A stretch of DNA of 8,643 nucleotides from Fidelibacterota bacterium (GCA_030596225.1 JAUVKO010000077.1:1-8643), one strand, 5' to 3'. Counted from the first letter of the stretch, positions 1 through 7,197 are shown. Numbers and translations: made by a program. Notes: generated by a model not told the origin, from the letters alone.

Positions 1-1175
1 AGGATATCGAGACCCTGGCCCGGAAACAAGTCAGGTCAGGTTTGGAAGTCTTTTTGGGAAATGATCATCGCTTTGATTCCTTGAAATATGGCTTGCTGGC
101 AAATCAAACTTGCGTGAACACAAACTTGGTTCATGGAGTGGAATTATTGAAAAATGAGGTCGATCTGCAGTTGATCCTATCACCGGAACATGGTCTATTT
201 GGTGCTGAAAATGCTGGTGACAATATTGGTTCAGAATCCGATATTAGCTCTGGTATCAAATCGTTGACCACTTATCGAAAAAGACCAAATGAAATTGCTG
301 AAATGATCGCCGATCTTGATGTTATCCTGTTTGATATTCAGGACATTGGTGTTCGATCTTATACCTATATCTCATCCATGGCCTATCTAATGCGGGCAGC
401 TGCAGTGGCCGGTAAGAAAGTGTTGATCCTTGATCGACCAAATCCGGTTAATGGACGGCAGACGGAGGGTAATATCCTAGACCCTCAATTCGCAAGCTTT
501 GTGGGCATATACCCAATTCCTTACCGCCATGGGATGACAACCGGCGAGTTGGCTTTATTGTTTAACTCTGAATTTGATATTAACTGCGATCTGGAAATAA
601 TAAAGATGGATGGGTGGAACCGTGATATGTGGTTTGATGAGACCGGACTTCCATGGGTACCGACATCGCCACATGTACCGGATGCTGCCACAATATTACC
701 AATGATCGCCACAGGTACCTATGGGGAATTGGGAATGCTCTCTGAAGGGGTTGGTACAACAACACCTTTTGAACTTGTTGGGGGGCCCTGGATCTTAAAT
801 CCACACGAGTTTGCCAAAGTTATACAGGATAGGGCAAGCAAGGGCGTCACCTTCAGGCCCACTTTTTTCAAGCCCTATTATGGAAGACATGCAGGAGAAC
901 TTTGTGGTGGAGTGCAGATCCATGTAACAGACAGGAACAGCTTTTCTCCTTACCTTACCGGGTTACTACTTATGTCAATTCACCAGGAGTTGTATCCAGA
1001 GATCGATCTTTTTCAGAATAAGGGACGTTGGAGTATGTTTGCCAAGGTTATGGGGACAGATAAAGTCCAGCAGGATCTTCAAGTAGGGAAAGACCCAGTT
1101 GATATGGAGCAAGCCTGGCTATCAGAGCTTGACCAGTTCAGAGCGCTTCGCAAGCAGTACCTACTCTATGATTAA
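1..1175 (+). CDS. namZ: NamZ-like exo-beta-N-acetylmuramidase (DUF1343, GH171), 5'-partial
   Basis: NamZ enzymes release MurNAc from the non-reducing end of peptide-free peptidoglycan chains. The reading frame is open from the window edge (first full codon at position 3), so the start is outside. The TTG at 42 is unlikely to be the start, because the conserved block VRSGLEV straddles it and matches VLTGLDV in the paralogue at 3645. Family blocks visible in order are SPEHGLFG (Glu codon 186-188, the EHG motif that probably holds a catalytic Glu), FDIQDIGVRSYTY, LDRPNPVNG, GMTTGELA, SPHVPDA, SEGVGTTTPFE and a C-terminal RKQYLLY. The last block differs from the usual SEGRGT: Val (750-752) replaces Arg. 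The C-terminus is complete, and the size seen (about 390 residues) is close to full length. The signal peptide, if any, is out of view. The GH18 gene follows with a ribosome site 12 bases after the stop, suggesting an operon. Family assignment is firm; activity on MurNAc is inferred. Confidence 0.9.
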   Translation, partial: DIETLARKQVRSGLEVFLGNDHRFDSLKYGLLANQTCVNTNLVHGVELLKNEVDLQLILSPEHGLFGAENAGDNIGSESDISSGIKSLTTYRKRPNEIAEMIADLDVILFDIQDIGVRSYTYISSMAYLMRAAAVAGKKVLILDRPNPVNGRQTEGNILDPQFASFVGIYPIPYRHGMTTGELALLFNSEFDINCDLEIIKMDGWNRDMWFDETGLPWVPTSPHVPDAATILPMIATGTYGELGMLSEGVGTTTPFELVGGPWILNPHEFAKVIQDRASKGVTFRPTFFKPYYGRHAGELCGGVQIHVTDRNSFSPYLTGLLLMSIHQELYPEIDLFQNKGRWSMFAKVMGTDKVQQDLQVGKDPVDMEQAWLSELDQFRALRKQYLLYD

Positions 1176-1187
1176 AGCACACTCTAC

Positions 1188-1192
1188 AGGAG
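1188..1192 (+). promoter_or_regulatory. Ribosome binding site of the GH18 gene
   Basis: AGGAG lies 7 bases before ATC (1200) and 10 before ATA (1203), but 28 bases before the first conventional start codon, TTG at 1221. This spacing, together with the charged residues encoded between 1203 and 1220, argues that translation begins near 1200-1203. No ATG, GTG or TTG exists in this frame between the upstream stop (1173-1175) and 1221. Confidence 0.6.
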
Positions 1193-1202
1193 TTTTGTCA
1201 TC

Positions 1203-3635
1203 ATAAGAAACTTTATCAAATTGGCATTTGTCATTTTTCTTTGCTATGCAAATCTGTTGAGTCAGGATAGAGTCGCCAAGCCTCATGCTGATGAGCTCTC
1301 TCAGTATGGACATCTTAGCATAGAACAGATAAGTCGTTCCAACAGTATTCCACGAGATCTGGTTGAGCGTTCTGGGCTCCGGGAAACCAGTCATGTTGTT
1401 TTTGGCTATCATCCGTACTGGAATGGAACATCCTATAACAATTATAACTATGCCTTGCTTAGTCATCTAGCCTGGTTTGGGCTGGAAATGGATAAGACCG
1501 GGAGTATCACAAATTCACACTATTGGCCAGTTACTGATTTAGTGGATTTGGCACATAGTCATGGAGTCAAGGTAATCGTTACGGCTACACTTTTTAATAA
1601 CGATGACATTGGTTCTCTTTTAGCGAATGCCAGCTATCGTCAGACAGCCATCAATAATCTCATTGCGAAAGTCATACAGGGGAATGCTGATGGAGTAAAT
1701 ATTGACTTTGAATTTGTACCCACATCAGCCAGAAGTGATTTCAATACCTTTATTCATGATCTGACTCAGGCCTTTCATGATCAGATACCGGGCTCGGAAG
1801 TGAGTATTGCTATGCCGTCAGTGGACTGGTGGGGTTCCTATGATTATGACTATTTATCTGATAATTGTGATGGTCTCATGATCATGGCTTACGGATACTT
1901 CTGGTCAGGTAGTGATAACGCCGGTCCTATTTCACCTCTGAACAGTGGCTTTTCTAATTGGTATATCCGTAGAACCATCGAAAATTATCTCTCCAAAACA
2001 GACGGAGATGGCTCTCAACTTATTTTAGGATTACCCTGGTATGGTAGGAGTTGGGCTGTTACGAGTGCTGATATGGGTGCAACAACGATTTCAGGTAGCA
2101 GTTCCTCTATTTTTTATTCTACAGCGGAAGCCAATGCCCAATCTTATGGAAAAAACTACAATTCATCGGCTCCTGCAGCCTGGTACAATTACACCAGTGG
2201 GGATCTTCGGCAAACCTGGTATGATGACAGTCTTAGCCTGGCGACTAAATATAATTATGCCAAGGAAATGAATATCAAAGGAATTGGAATATGGGCATTA
2301 GGCTATGATGGTAGACGTCCTGAGATCTGGGGTGGACTCCGCGATGCATTCGGGTCTTCAGCACCACCATTGACCTCTCAATACTTTACGGTTCGTAATG
2401 TTGGGAACGGTACTGTAGCTGTTCATTGTGCACCATCTGCCTATACTGAACACTATATGGCATACACCAGTCAGGATGGCACTGATTTTACGCTTATTGA
2501 TAGCTCCAGTTCTCCTGAATTTATTATTACTGGCCTGGAGGATGGTCAAGTGGCTTATTTTAAGATCCGGAATGCCAACAATTTTGGAAGCAGCAATTTT
2601 TCCGAAGTTCTGGGTGTAGCGGTAAGCAGTGTGGCTCAATCAAGTGTACTCATCGTCCAGGGATTTGAGCGGACTTCAGGAACAGTGAATAATCTGGATT
2701 ATATTATTGAACATGGGTCAGCCATTCATGCCAACGGACGTGGTTTCGATGCTGCCGGCAATGATGCTGTTGAATCCGGTGTCGTTAGTCTTTCAGATTA
2801 CGCTGTTGTGGATTGGATCAGTGGGGAAGAAGCTACTGCAACGGTTTCATTTTCACCTGCTGAGCAAGCTAAGATCATGGAATATCTGGAACAGGGTGGG
2901 CGACTATTTATCTCCGGTTCAGAGATTGGATATGATCTGGAAGCCAATGGCAGCAGTAGTGATGTTAACTTTTATCGTGATTATTTTAAAGCAGATTATA
3001 TCACTGATGATGCCCATAGCTATTCTATCAATGGTACGGCGAATGGAATATTCTCAGGCTTATCAAATGTAGGTTTCGACAATGGATTCAAGGGAACTTA
3101 TGATGTGGATTACCCTGATGGGATCAAACCTTACGGTGGTTCTGTGAGTAATCTCCGTTATGAAGGATCCGATTATACAAATCAAGGGGGCGCGGGAATT
3201 CAGTACAAGGGCAATTTTGGAGAGAGCACCACCTTGGGAGGCATCGTTTATCTTGGAGTTGGATTTGAGGCGATCTATCCGGAATCAGCGAGGAACACGA
3301 TTATGGGTCGTGTTCTGAATTATCTGGAAACTATGGTTAGTATCGATCAAGAATCTCAGCTCCCGCAAGAATTTCACGTCTCTTCTATCTATCCCAATCC
3401 ATTTAATGGTTCCTTCTCCTTTACTATAAACAGTACAGAACTTACGACTTTCACTATCAGTATCTTCAATTTAAAAGGGCAGTTGGTCCAAAGGTTTCAG
3501 AGAGTGGTCAAGGTCGGTGATAATCATTTAAGCGTGTCATCATTGAAAGATGCATTATTTAGTTCTGGAGTCTATGTGCTTCAGCTTAGTAATGGGACTC
3601 AAACCTTCACACAAAATATTACTTATCTTAAATAG
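1203..3635 (+). CDS. Secreted GH18 glycosidase with FnIII-like, Rossmann-like and type A sorting domains
   Basis: This is probably an exported endo-glycosidase (chitinase or endo-N-acetylglucosaminidase class). Residues are counted from ATA at 1203 (810 aa). Residues 1-22 form a signal peptide (R and K, then LAFVIFLCYA, ending near LLSQ). The GH18 barrel spans about 60-385: FGYHPYWNG is near its start, the motif DGVNIDFE at 163-170 carries the catalytic Glu170 (codon 1710-1712), followed by MAYGYFWSG, LGLPWYGRSW and GIGIWALGYDG. The second Asp of DxxDxDxE is Asn. About 389-474 looks fibronectin III-like (GNGTVAVHC to YFKIRNANN). About 480-712 resembles the flavodoxin or glutamine-amidotransferase-like domain found in many Bacteroidota amidases and 'xanthan lyases' (VLIVQGFER, EHGSAI, LSDYAVVDWISGEE, GGRLFISGSEIGYDL). 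About 725-810 is a sorting domain (IYPNPFNG, ISIFNLKGQLVQ, SSGVYVLQL), implying export across the outer membrane. An annotation limited to ATG/GTG/TTG starts would place the start at 1221 and lose the charged n-region. Location between two NamZ genes suggests peptidoglycan as substrate; chitin remains possible. Confidence 0.9.
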   Translation: MRNFIKLAFVIFLCYANLLSQDRVAKPHADELSQYGHLSIEQISRSNSIPRDLVERSGLRETSHVVFGYHPYWNGTSYNNYNYALLSHLAWFGLEMDKTGSITNSHYWPVTDLVDLAHSHGVKVIVTATLFNNDDIGSLLANASYRQTAINNLIAKVIQGNADGVNIDFEFVPTSARSDFNTFIHDLTQAFHDQIPGSEVSIAMPSVDWWGSYDYDYLSDNCDGLMIMAYGYFWSGSDNAGPISPLNSGFSNWYIRRTIENYLSKTDGDGSQLILGLPWYGRSWAVTSADMGATTISGSSSSIFYSTAEANAQSYGKNYNSSAPAAWYNYTSGDLRQTWYDDSLSLATKYNYAKEMNIKGIGIWALGYDGRRPEIWGGLRDAFGSSAPPLTSQYFTVRNVGNGTVAVHCAPSAYTEHYMAYTSQDGTDFTLIDSSSSPEFIITGLEDGQVAYFKIRNANNFGSSNFSEVLGVAVSSVAQSSVLIVQGFERTSGTVNNLDYIIEHGSAIHANGRGFDAAGNDAVESGVVSLSDYAVVDWISGEEATATVSFSPAEQAKIMEYLEQGGRLFISGSEIGYDLEANGSSSDVNFYRDYFKADYITDDAHSYSINGTANGIFSGLSNVGFDNGFKGTYDVDYPDGIKPYGGSVSNLRYEGSDYTNQGGAGIQYKGNFGESTTLGGIVYLGVGFEAIYPESARNTIMGRVLNYLETMVSIDQESQLPQEFHVSSIYPNPFNGSFSFTINSTELTTFTISIFNLKGQLVQRFQRVVKVGDNHLSVSSLKDALFSSGVYVLQLSNGTQTFTQNITYLK

Positions 3636-3638
3636 GAG
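3634..3638 (+). promoter_or_regulatory. Ribosome binding site overlapping the GH18 stop codon
   Basis: AGGAG shares bases with the TAG stop (3633-3635) of the GH18 gene and lies 6 bases before ATG 3645. A ribosome finishing the GH18 gene would sit over this site, so the two genes are probably translationally coupled and in one transcript. Confidence 0.75.
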
Positions 3639-3644
3639 CGATCT

Positions 3645-4976
3645 ATGACAATCAAAACCTATTGCCAATTTATAGTGTTATTTCCGATCATTTTCTGGAG
3701 CTGTGCATCTGGTCCGGCATCAAGTTCAATGGAGATGGCTCCGGGACCTCATGCTGAGCAACAGACTGAACTTGGGCAGGATGATCATCCTCAGGAACTC
3801 CAGAAAGTGCTCACCGGTCTGGATGTTTTAATAAAGATTGGTTTCGAACCGCTTGTGGGTCAGAATGTGGGTGTTATCACAAACCATACTGCCGTAAGTA
3901 AGCAAGGTGAGCATCTGGTTGAACTGCTGAATGCAACTGAAGGAATCACCCTGAAAGCGATCTTTGCTCCTGAACATGGCTTCAGAGGTAAAACTCAGGC
4001 AGGAGATGCTATTCCCGGTGGTTTAGACCCCAAAACTGGAGTGCCAATTTATAGCCTCTATGGCGCGAATCGTGAACCCAATCAGGAGATGTTGGCTGGG
4101 ATTGATATCCTGGTATTTGATATTCAGGATGTAGGTGCTCGCTTTTATACTTATATCTCCACCATGGGCTATGTTCTGGAGGCAGGGGCAAAATTTCAGA
4201 TTCCCGTCATGATTCTCGATCGACCCAATCCTATCGGACGTCTTGCTGATGGAAATGTCCTTGATGATGGCTATGAAAGTTTTGTTGGACGCTACAAGAT
4301 TCCGATTCAGTATGGATTGACAATGGGTGAACTCGCTCGCATGATCATTGGAGAAAGTTTGATCCCAGACCTGGGAGCTGTGGAACTTCATGTTGTTGAA
4401 TGTGAGGGCTGGACTTCTGACAGGGTCTGGGCTGATACAGATCTCACCTGGTTACCTCCTTCACCCAATATGCGTAACACGAATGAGACCTTAACGTATC
4501 CGGGTCTGTGTCTACTTGAAGGAGTGGATATCTCTGAGGGTCGTGGTACGAAATTCCCCTTTGAGTATATTGGAGCTCCCTATATGGATGGAGCTCTCAT
4601 GGCTCGTGAATTATTAGCCACCGATCTAAAGGGATTCACAGTAGAGCCGATCAGCTTTACACCGGTAGACCTGCCTGGAATGGCCATGAATCCCATCTTT
4701 AATGGGGAAGAAGTGCATGGTGTCAAGATTACAGTGACCGAACCTGCTTCCTTTCGTCCTGTCGAATTTTTAATTCATCTGCTGGTTATCTCAAAGCAGA
4801 ACTATCCTGAGGATTTTGGCTGGAGGAGCAATCGAGGACTGGATCGTCTGTGGGGCGGATCTGGATTACGGGAAATGGTTGATGCAGGAAATTCAGCAGA
4901 AGAGATCATTGCTACTTATCAGGATGAATTACAGCAATTTATACAGACACGTGAGCAGTATTTTATTTATAAATAA
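3645..4976 (+). CDS. namZ: NamZ-like exo-beta-N-acetylmuramidase (DUF1343, GH171), lipoprotein
   Basis: This is a complete 443-residue homologue of NamZ, predicted to remove MurNAc from non-reducing ends of glycan chains. Residues 1-20 are a lipoprotein signal (hydrophobic FIVLFPIIF, then WSC with Cys20 as lipid anchor). Residues 21-50 are a low-complexity Ser/Pro/Gln/Asp-rich tether. The catalytic domain begins near VLTGLDV (55-61). Family motifs follow: APEHGFRG with Glu110-His111, FDIQDVGARFYTY (158-170), LDRPNPIG (191-198), GLTMGELA (224-231), SPNM (273-276), YPGLCLLEG (285-293), SEGRGT (297-302) and REQYFIY at the end. All the expected blocks are present, including the Arg that the first paralogue lacks, so this copy is the better candidate for canonical NamZ activity. 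The lipid anchor places it in the periplasm or on the outer membrane. The ATG start has a strong AGGAG site 6 bases upstream. Family call is firm; substrate is from the family. Confidence 0.95.
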   Translation: MTIKTYCQFIVLFPIIFWSCASGPASSSMEMAPGPHAEQQTELGQDDHPQELQKVLTGLDVLIKIGFEPLVGQNVGVITNHTAVSKQGEHLVELLNATEGITLKAIFAPEHGFRGKTQAGDAIPGGLDPKTGVPIYSLYGANREPNQEMLAGIDILVFDIQDVGARFYTYISTMGYVLEAGAKFQIPVMILDRPNPIGRLADGNVLDDGYESFVGRYKIPIQYGLTMGELARMIIGESLIPDLGAVELHVVECEGWTSDRVWADTDLTWLPPSPNMRNTNETLTYPGLCLLEGVDISEGRGTKFPFEYIGAPYMDGALMARELLATDLKGFTVEPISFTPVDLPGMAMNPIFNGEEVHGVKITVTEPASFRPVEFLIHLLVISKQNYPEDFGWRSNRGLDRLWGGSGLREMVDAGNSAEEIIATYQDELQQFIQTREQYFIYK

Positions 4977-5025
4977 TACTACAGTTTGAATTTGAGTATA
5001 CATAAGAAAGAGTTATTTTTATGAA

Positions 5026-5050
5026 CCGCGGAGAGCGCTAAGGGCGCAAA
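5026..5050 (+). repeat. Left arm of an imperfect inverted repeat
   Basis: The 25 bases beginning CCGCGGAG and ending GGCGCAAA pair with the reverse complement of 5258-5282 at 18 of 25 positions by hand alignment. Shared blocks are CCGC, GAG, CGC, AA and CGCAAA. The arm starts 5 bases after the A of an ATG at 5021 that runs only six codons to a stop. Confidence 0.6.
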
Positions 5051-5144
5051 AGAAGTAATACCAATTGTACTTCAAAAGAGTCTATATGAATTCAAAAGAT
5101 GAAGAATGCATAGACTGTTTTGAGGTGTAATTAGTATAATTAGG

Positions 5145-5296
5145 ATGTCAGAATTACTTGAGAATAGCCTTTAAAAAAGATTATAGGCGCTGTAATAGAG
5201 GTGCATAGGGAGTTGGGACCAGGGCTTTTAAAATCTGCCTGTGAAGCAGCACAACTCTTTGCGTATTTCGCGGACTCTGCGGTCAAAGAAGATTAA
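5145..5296 (+). pseudogene. Remnant of a GxxExxY-family (PDDEXK_3-like) gene, frameshifted and truncated
   Basis: An ATG at 5145 opens MSELLENSL and stops at 5172. Shifting the frame by -1 at the A-run (5171-5178) gives LKKIIGAVIEVHRELGPG (5171-5224), which is the highly conserved N-terminal segment of GxxExxY proteins (often given a PDDEXK-nuclease-like fold, function unknown). The name-giving motif is itself decayed: GLLKSAC replaces GxxExxY, with Glu to Lys at 5231-5233 (AAA) and Tyr to Cys at 5240-5242 (TGT). After CEAA the frame runs straight into the right inverted-repeat arm and stops at 5294-5296, so the rest of the protein (normally over 100 residues) is missing. One frameshift, loss of the motif and a large internal deletion all point to a dead gene. 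Recognition rests on memory of the family; the conserved stretch is short but distinctive. Confidence 0.75.
5258..5282 (-). repeat. Right arm of an imperfect inverted repeat
   Basis: Its reverse complement starts CCGCAGAG and ends ACGCAAA, matching the left arm at 5026-5050 (18 of 25). The arms enclose the GxxExxY remnant with about 207 bases between them. No clear target-site duplication was found outside the arms. Confidence 0.6.
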
Positions 5297-5323
5297 TAAG
5301 TAAACTCTAAATATTCAAGAGTG

Positions 5324-5330
5324 AAGGAAG
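5324..5330 (+). promoter_or_regulatory. Ribosome binding site that decides the permease start
   Basis: AAGGAAG ends 5 bases before ATG 5336. The GTG at 5321 overlaps this site on its left and has no upstream purine-rich site at a proper distance, so ATG 5336 is the preferred start, five codons inside the longest frame. Confidence 0.7.
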
Positions 5331-5335
5331 CTAAA

Positions 5336-7147
5336 ATGTCTCAGTCTCAAGAAAAGAAACGTCGATCTCCCTGGTTGTGGATTCCCTCTCTGTATTTTGC
5401 AGAGGGTGTACCTTATACAGTAGTTATGCTTATTGCAGTTGTTTTTTACAAACGTATGGGCATTTCCAACATGGAGATCGCCCTTTACACCAGTTGGCTT
5501 TACCTTCCCTGGGTTCTGAAACCGCTTTGGAGTCCATTAGTCGATATCTTTCGGACAAAACGGTTTTGGATCATTACCATGCAGCTCTTTATTGGTGCAG
5601 GCCTTGGAGGTGTGGTTCTGACCATCCCTATGCCAGGCTTTTTCCAGCTAACCCTTGGTTTCTTTTGGCTGCTGGCTTTTAGCTCTGCTACACATGATAT
5701 CGCAGCAGATGGCTTTTACATGATCGGTCTCTCCCAGCATGATCAAGCCTGGTGGGTTGGTATTCGAAGCACTTTCTATCGTCTGGCCATTATTGCAGGG
5801 CAGGGCGGGATCATCATATTTGCTGGAATGGTTGAAAGCAATACCGGTTTATCTGATCTTGATCTTATTGTGCAAACAAATCCTGATTATCAGATCGAAC
5901 ACCGGATTGATCCGGATTATTTAAATTTCCAGGAAAATGGCGACGATCTTCAGATACGTATTTATCCTGAAATGATTGAAGTTGGATTAGGCTCCCAATC
6001 CAATACCGGTTTTGATTCACTGCTAACTATAGTGAATTACTGGAATTCCCATCGGCTGGAACTCACTGATACAAGTGACATAAACAGTTTGGCATTTGTC
6101 GACCATGAAACTCCTGCTATTGGTGATCCAACCGGCAAGACAGCGCTGGCTTATATCGGACTCACCAGCAGGCCTGAAACCGATGATGAGATCGTTGTCT
6201 CTTTTGGTATGGATAAAGGGGACAAGAGTATCAAACTACTGACAGAGACTCGACTGGTCTTCCATCAGGATGATTGGAATATCCCGTATCTGGCCTTGAT
6301 CCAGATCCATCCTAGCCTGAAAATGGCATCCAGTGCAACATTTATTGCTCGATCCGGAAACATTCCACTGGCTTGGAGTTTATCATTCCTGGTTTTGACA
6401 GGTATGTTCATCATCTTTTTTGTTTACCATTACTTTGTGCTGCCGCGTCCTGCAGCTGATATAGGAATGGAAACAGGAACCCTGACAGAATTCACTAAGA
6501 ATTATCTGCATACATTTAAAACATTTTTCACCAAAGAGAAGATTGGCTTGGCCATTGGATTTATTCTTATTTACCGTTTTGGTGAAGCTCAGCTTGTGAA
6601 GATTGCGCCACTTTTTATGATCGATAGTATTGAAGCCGGAGGTTTGGCTTTAACCACTCAACAGTATGGCTTTATCTATGGGACTCTGGGTGCAGTTATG
6701 CTGACTCTGGGTGGAATTCTGGGTGGACTGGTTGCCGCTCGCCAAGGGCTTAAATTCTGGATTCTTTGGATGGCTCTGGCCATGAAATTACCGGATGTTG
6801 TTTATGTCTATCTGTCATATGTCCAGCCGGAGAATTTTACGATGATTGCGATTATGGTAGGTGTAGAGCAGTTTGGATACGGTTTTGGGTTCACAGCCTA
6901 TATGCTATATATGATCACGGTCGCAGAAGGTGAATTCAAGACCGCTCACTTTGCAATCTGTACCGGATTCATGGCTTTGGGTATGATGATTCCAGGTATG
7001 TTCAGTGGCTGGTTGCAGGAAACCATTGGCTATCAGATGTTTTTTATCTGGGTGCTGATTGCAACTATTCCAGGATTGGTAATGTTGAAATTCCTGCCAA
7101 TTGATCCAGAGTTTGGAAAGAAGACTGCTAAATTGGACAAGGGTTGA
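5336..7147 (+). CDS. AmpG-like major facilitator permease with large periplasmic insert
   Basis: This 603-residue inner-membrane transporter resembles AmpG-type permeases, which import GlcNAc-anhydroMurNAc muropeptides. Evidence is the N-terminal SLYFAEGVPYTVV, the MFS loop 2-3 region (LKPLWSPLVDIFRTKRFWI) and SATHDIAADGFYM (117-129), matching the AmpG TM4 signature (SATQDI.xDAY type). Hydrophobic segments lie at about 16-37, 46-66, 76-97, 101-125, 143-165, 345-367, 402-425, 444-466, 471-493, 503-527, 538-558 and 563-586, giving 12. Residues 166-344, between segments 5 and 6, are soluble; with a cytoplasmic N-terminus this insert faces the periplasm. Its second half (EIVVSFGMDKGDKSIKL, RLVFHQDDWNIP) looks like an Ig-like beta-sandwich repeat. 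Usual AmpG proteins are about 430-490 residues, so the extra length is largely this insert. Neighbours support import of peptidoglycan fragments; the exact substrate cannot be read from the sequence, and another oligosaccharide is possible. Confidence 0.85.
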   Translation: MSQSQEKKRRSPWLWIPSLYFAEGVPYTVVMLIAVVFYKRMGISNMEIALYTSWLYLPWVLKPLWSPLVDIFRTKRFWIITMQLFIGAGLGGVVLTIPMPGFFQLTLGFFWLLAFSSATHDIAADGFYMIGLSQHDQAWWVGIRSTFYRLAIIAGQGGIIIFAGMVESNTGLSDLDLIVQTNPDYQIEHRIDPDYLNFQENGDDLQIRIYPEMIEVGLGSQSNTGFDSLLTIVNYWNSHRLELTDTSDINSLAFVDHETPAIGDPTGKTALAYIGLTSRPETDDEIVVSFGMDKGDKSIKLLTETRLVFHQDDWNIPYLALIQIHPSLKMASSATFIARSGNIPLAWSLSFLVLTGMFIIFFVYHYFVLPRPAADIGMETGTLTEFTKNYLHTFKTFFTKEKIGLAIGFILIYRFGEAQLVKIAPLFMIDSIEAGGLALTTQQYGFIYGTLGAVMLTLGGILGGLVAARQGLKFWILWMALAMKLPDVVYVYLSYVQPENFTMIAIMVGVEQFGYGFGFTAYMLYMITVAEGEFKTAHFAICTGFMALGMMIPGMFSGWLQETIGYQMFFIWVLIATIPGLVMLKFLPIDPEFGKKTAKLDKG

Positions 7148-7182
7148 TCTCTCAGCTAATGTTTGTTCTGTTTTTGTGATAA

Positions 7183-7190
7183 AGGAAAGG
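7183..7190 (+). promoter_or_regulatory. Ribosome binding site of the symporter gene
   Basis: AGGAAAGG ends 7 bases before ATG 7198, supporting that start. The 50-base gap from the permease stop contains no evident terminator, so the two transporters are likely co-transcribed. Confidence 0.65.
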
Positions 7191-7197
7191 AATTCAG

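Larger units (their letters stand above)
4977..5335. other. 359-base intergenic region containing a degenerate repeat-bounded relic
   Basis: No intact gene is present. The region holds two inverted-repeat arms, the remains of a GxxExxY-family coding sequence (listed separately) and, at its right end, the ribosome site of the permease gene. No convincing rho-independent terminator or paired -35/-10 promoter was seen, so whether the permease is co-transcribed with the enzymes is open. It breaks the otherwise tight spacing (27 bases or less between enzyme genes, 50 between transporter genes). Confidence 0.7.

Noticed and set aside
1161..1466. 101-codon open frame on the minus strand over the GH18 start
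   Set aside because: It overlaps the signal peptide and N-terminus of the GH18 gene, has no recognisable motif and no clear ribosome site; it is a shadow of the + strand gene.
1710..1712. GH18 domain as an inactive chitinase-like lectin because the motif is DGVNIDFE rather than DxxDxDxE
   Set aside because: The catalytic Glu and the Asp two residues before it are both present; Asn at the middle position is common in active YaaH-type GH18 enzymes.
4023..4391. 122-codon open frame on the minus strand inside the second namZ gene
   Set aside because: The + strand protein is strongly conserved through this region (EHG, DIQD and LDRPNP blocks nearby), and the minus-strand protein resembles nothing known.
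5071..5099. Direct repeat TTCAAAAGA at 5071-5079 and 5091-5099 as an operator
   Set aside because: Nine A-rich bases repeated once at 20-base spacing within a degenerate element is weak evidence and may be chance.
5135..5140. TATAAT as a possible -10 promoter element for the permease
   Set aside because: No -35-like hexamer lies 16-18 bases upstream, the stretch is AT-rich, and it sits inside the decayed GxxExxY element; the host may also use a different promoter consensus.
5169..5180. Programmed -1 frameshift at the CTTTAAAAAAG run of the GxxExxY remnant
   Set aside because: The zero-frame stop TAA lies before the A-run can be read, the heptamer is not in slippery register, and the downstream gene is truncated and lacks its signature, so simple decay explains it.
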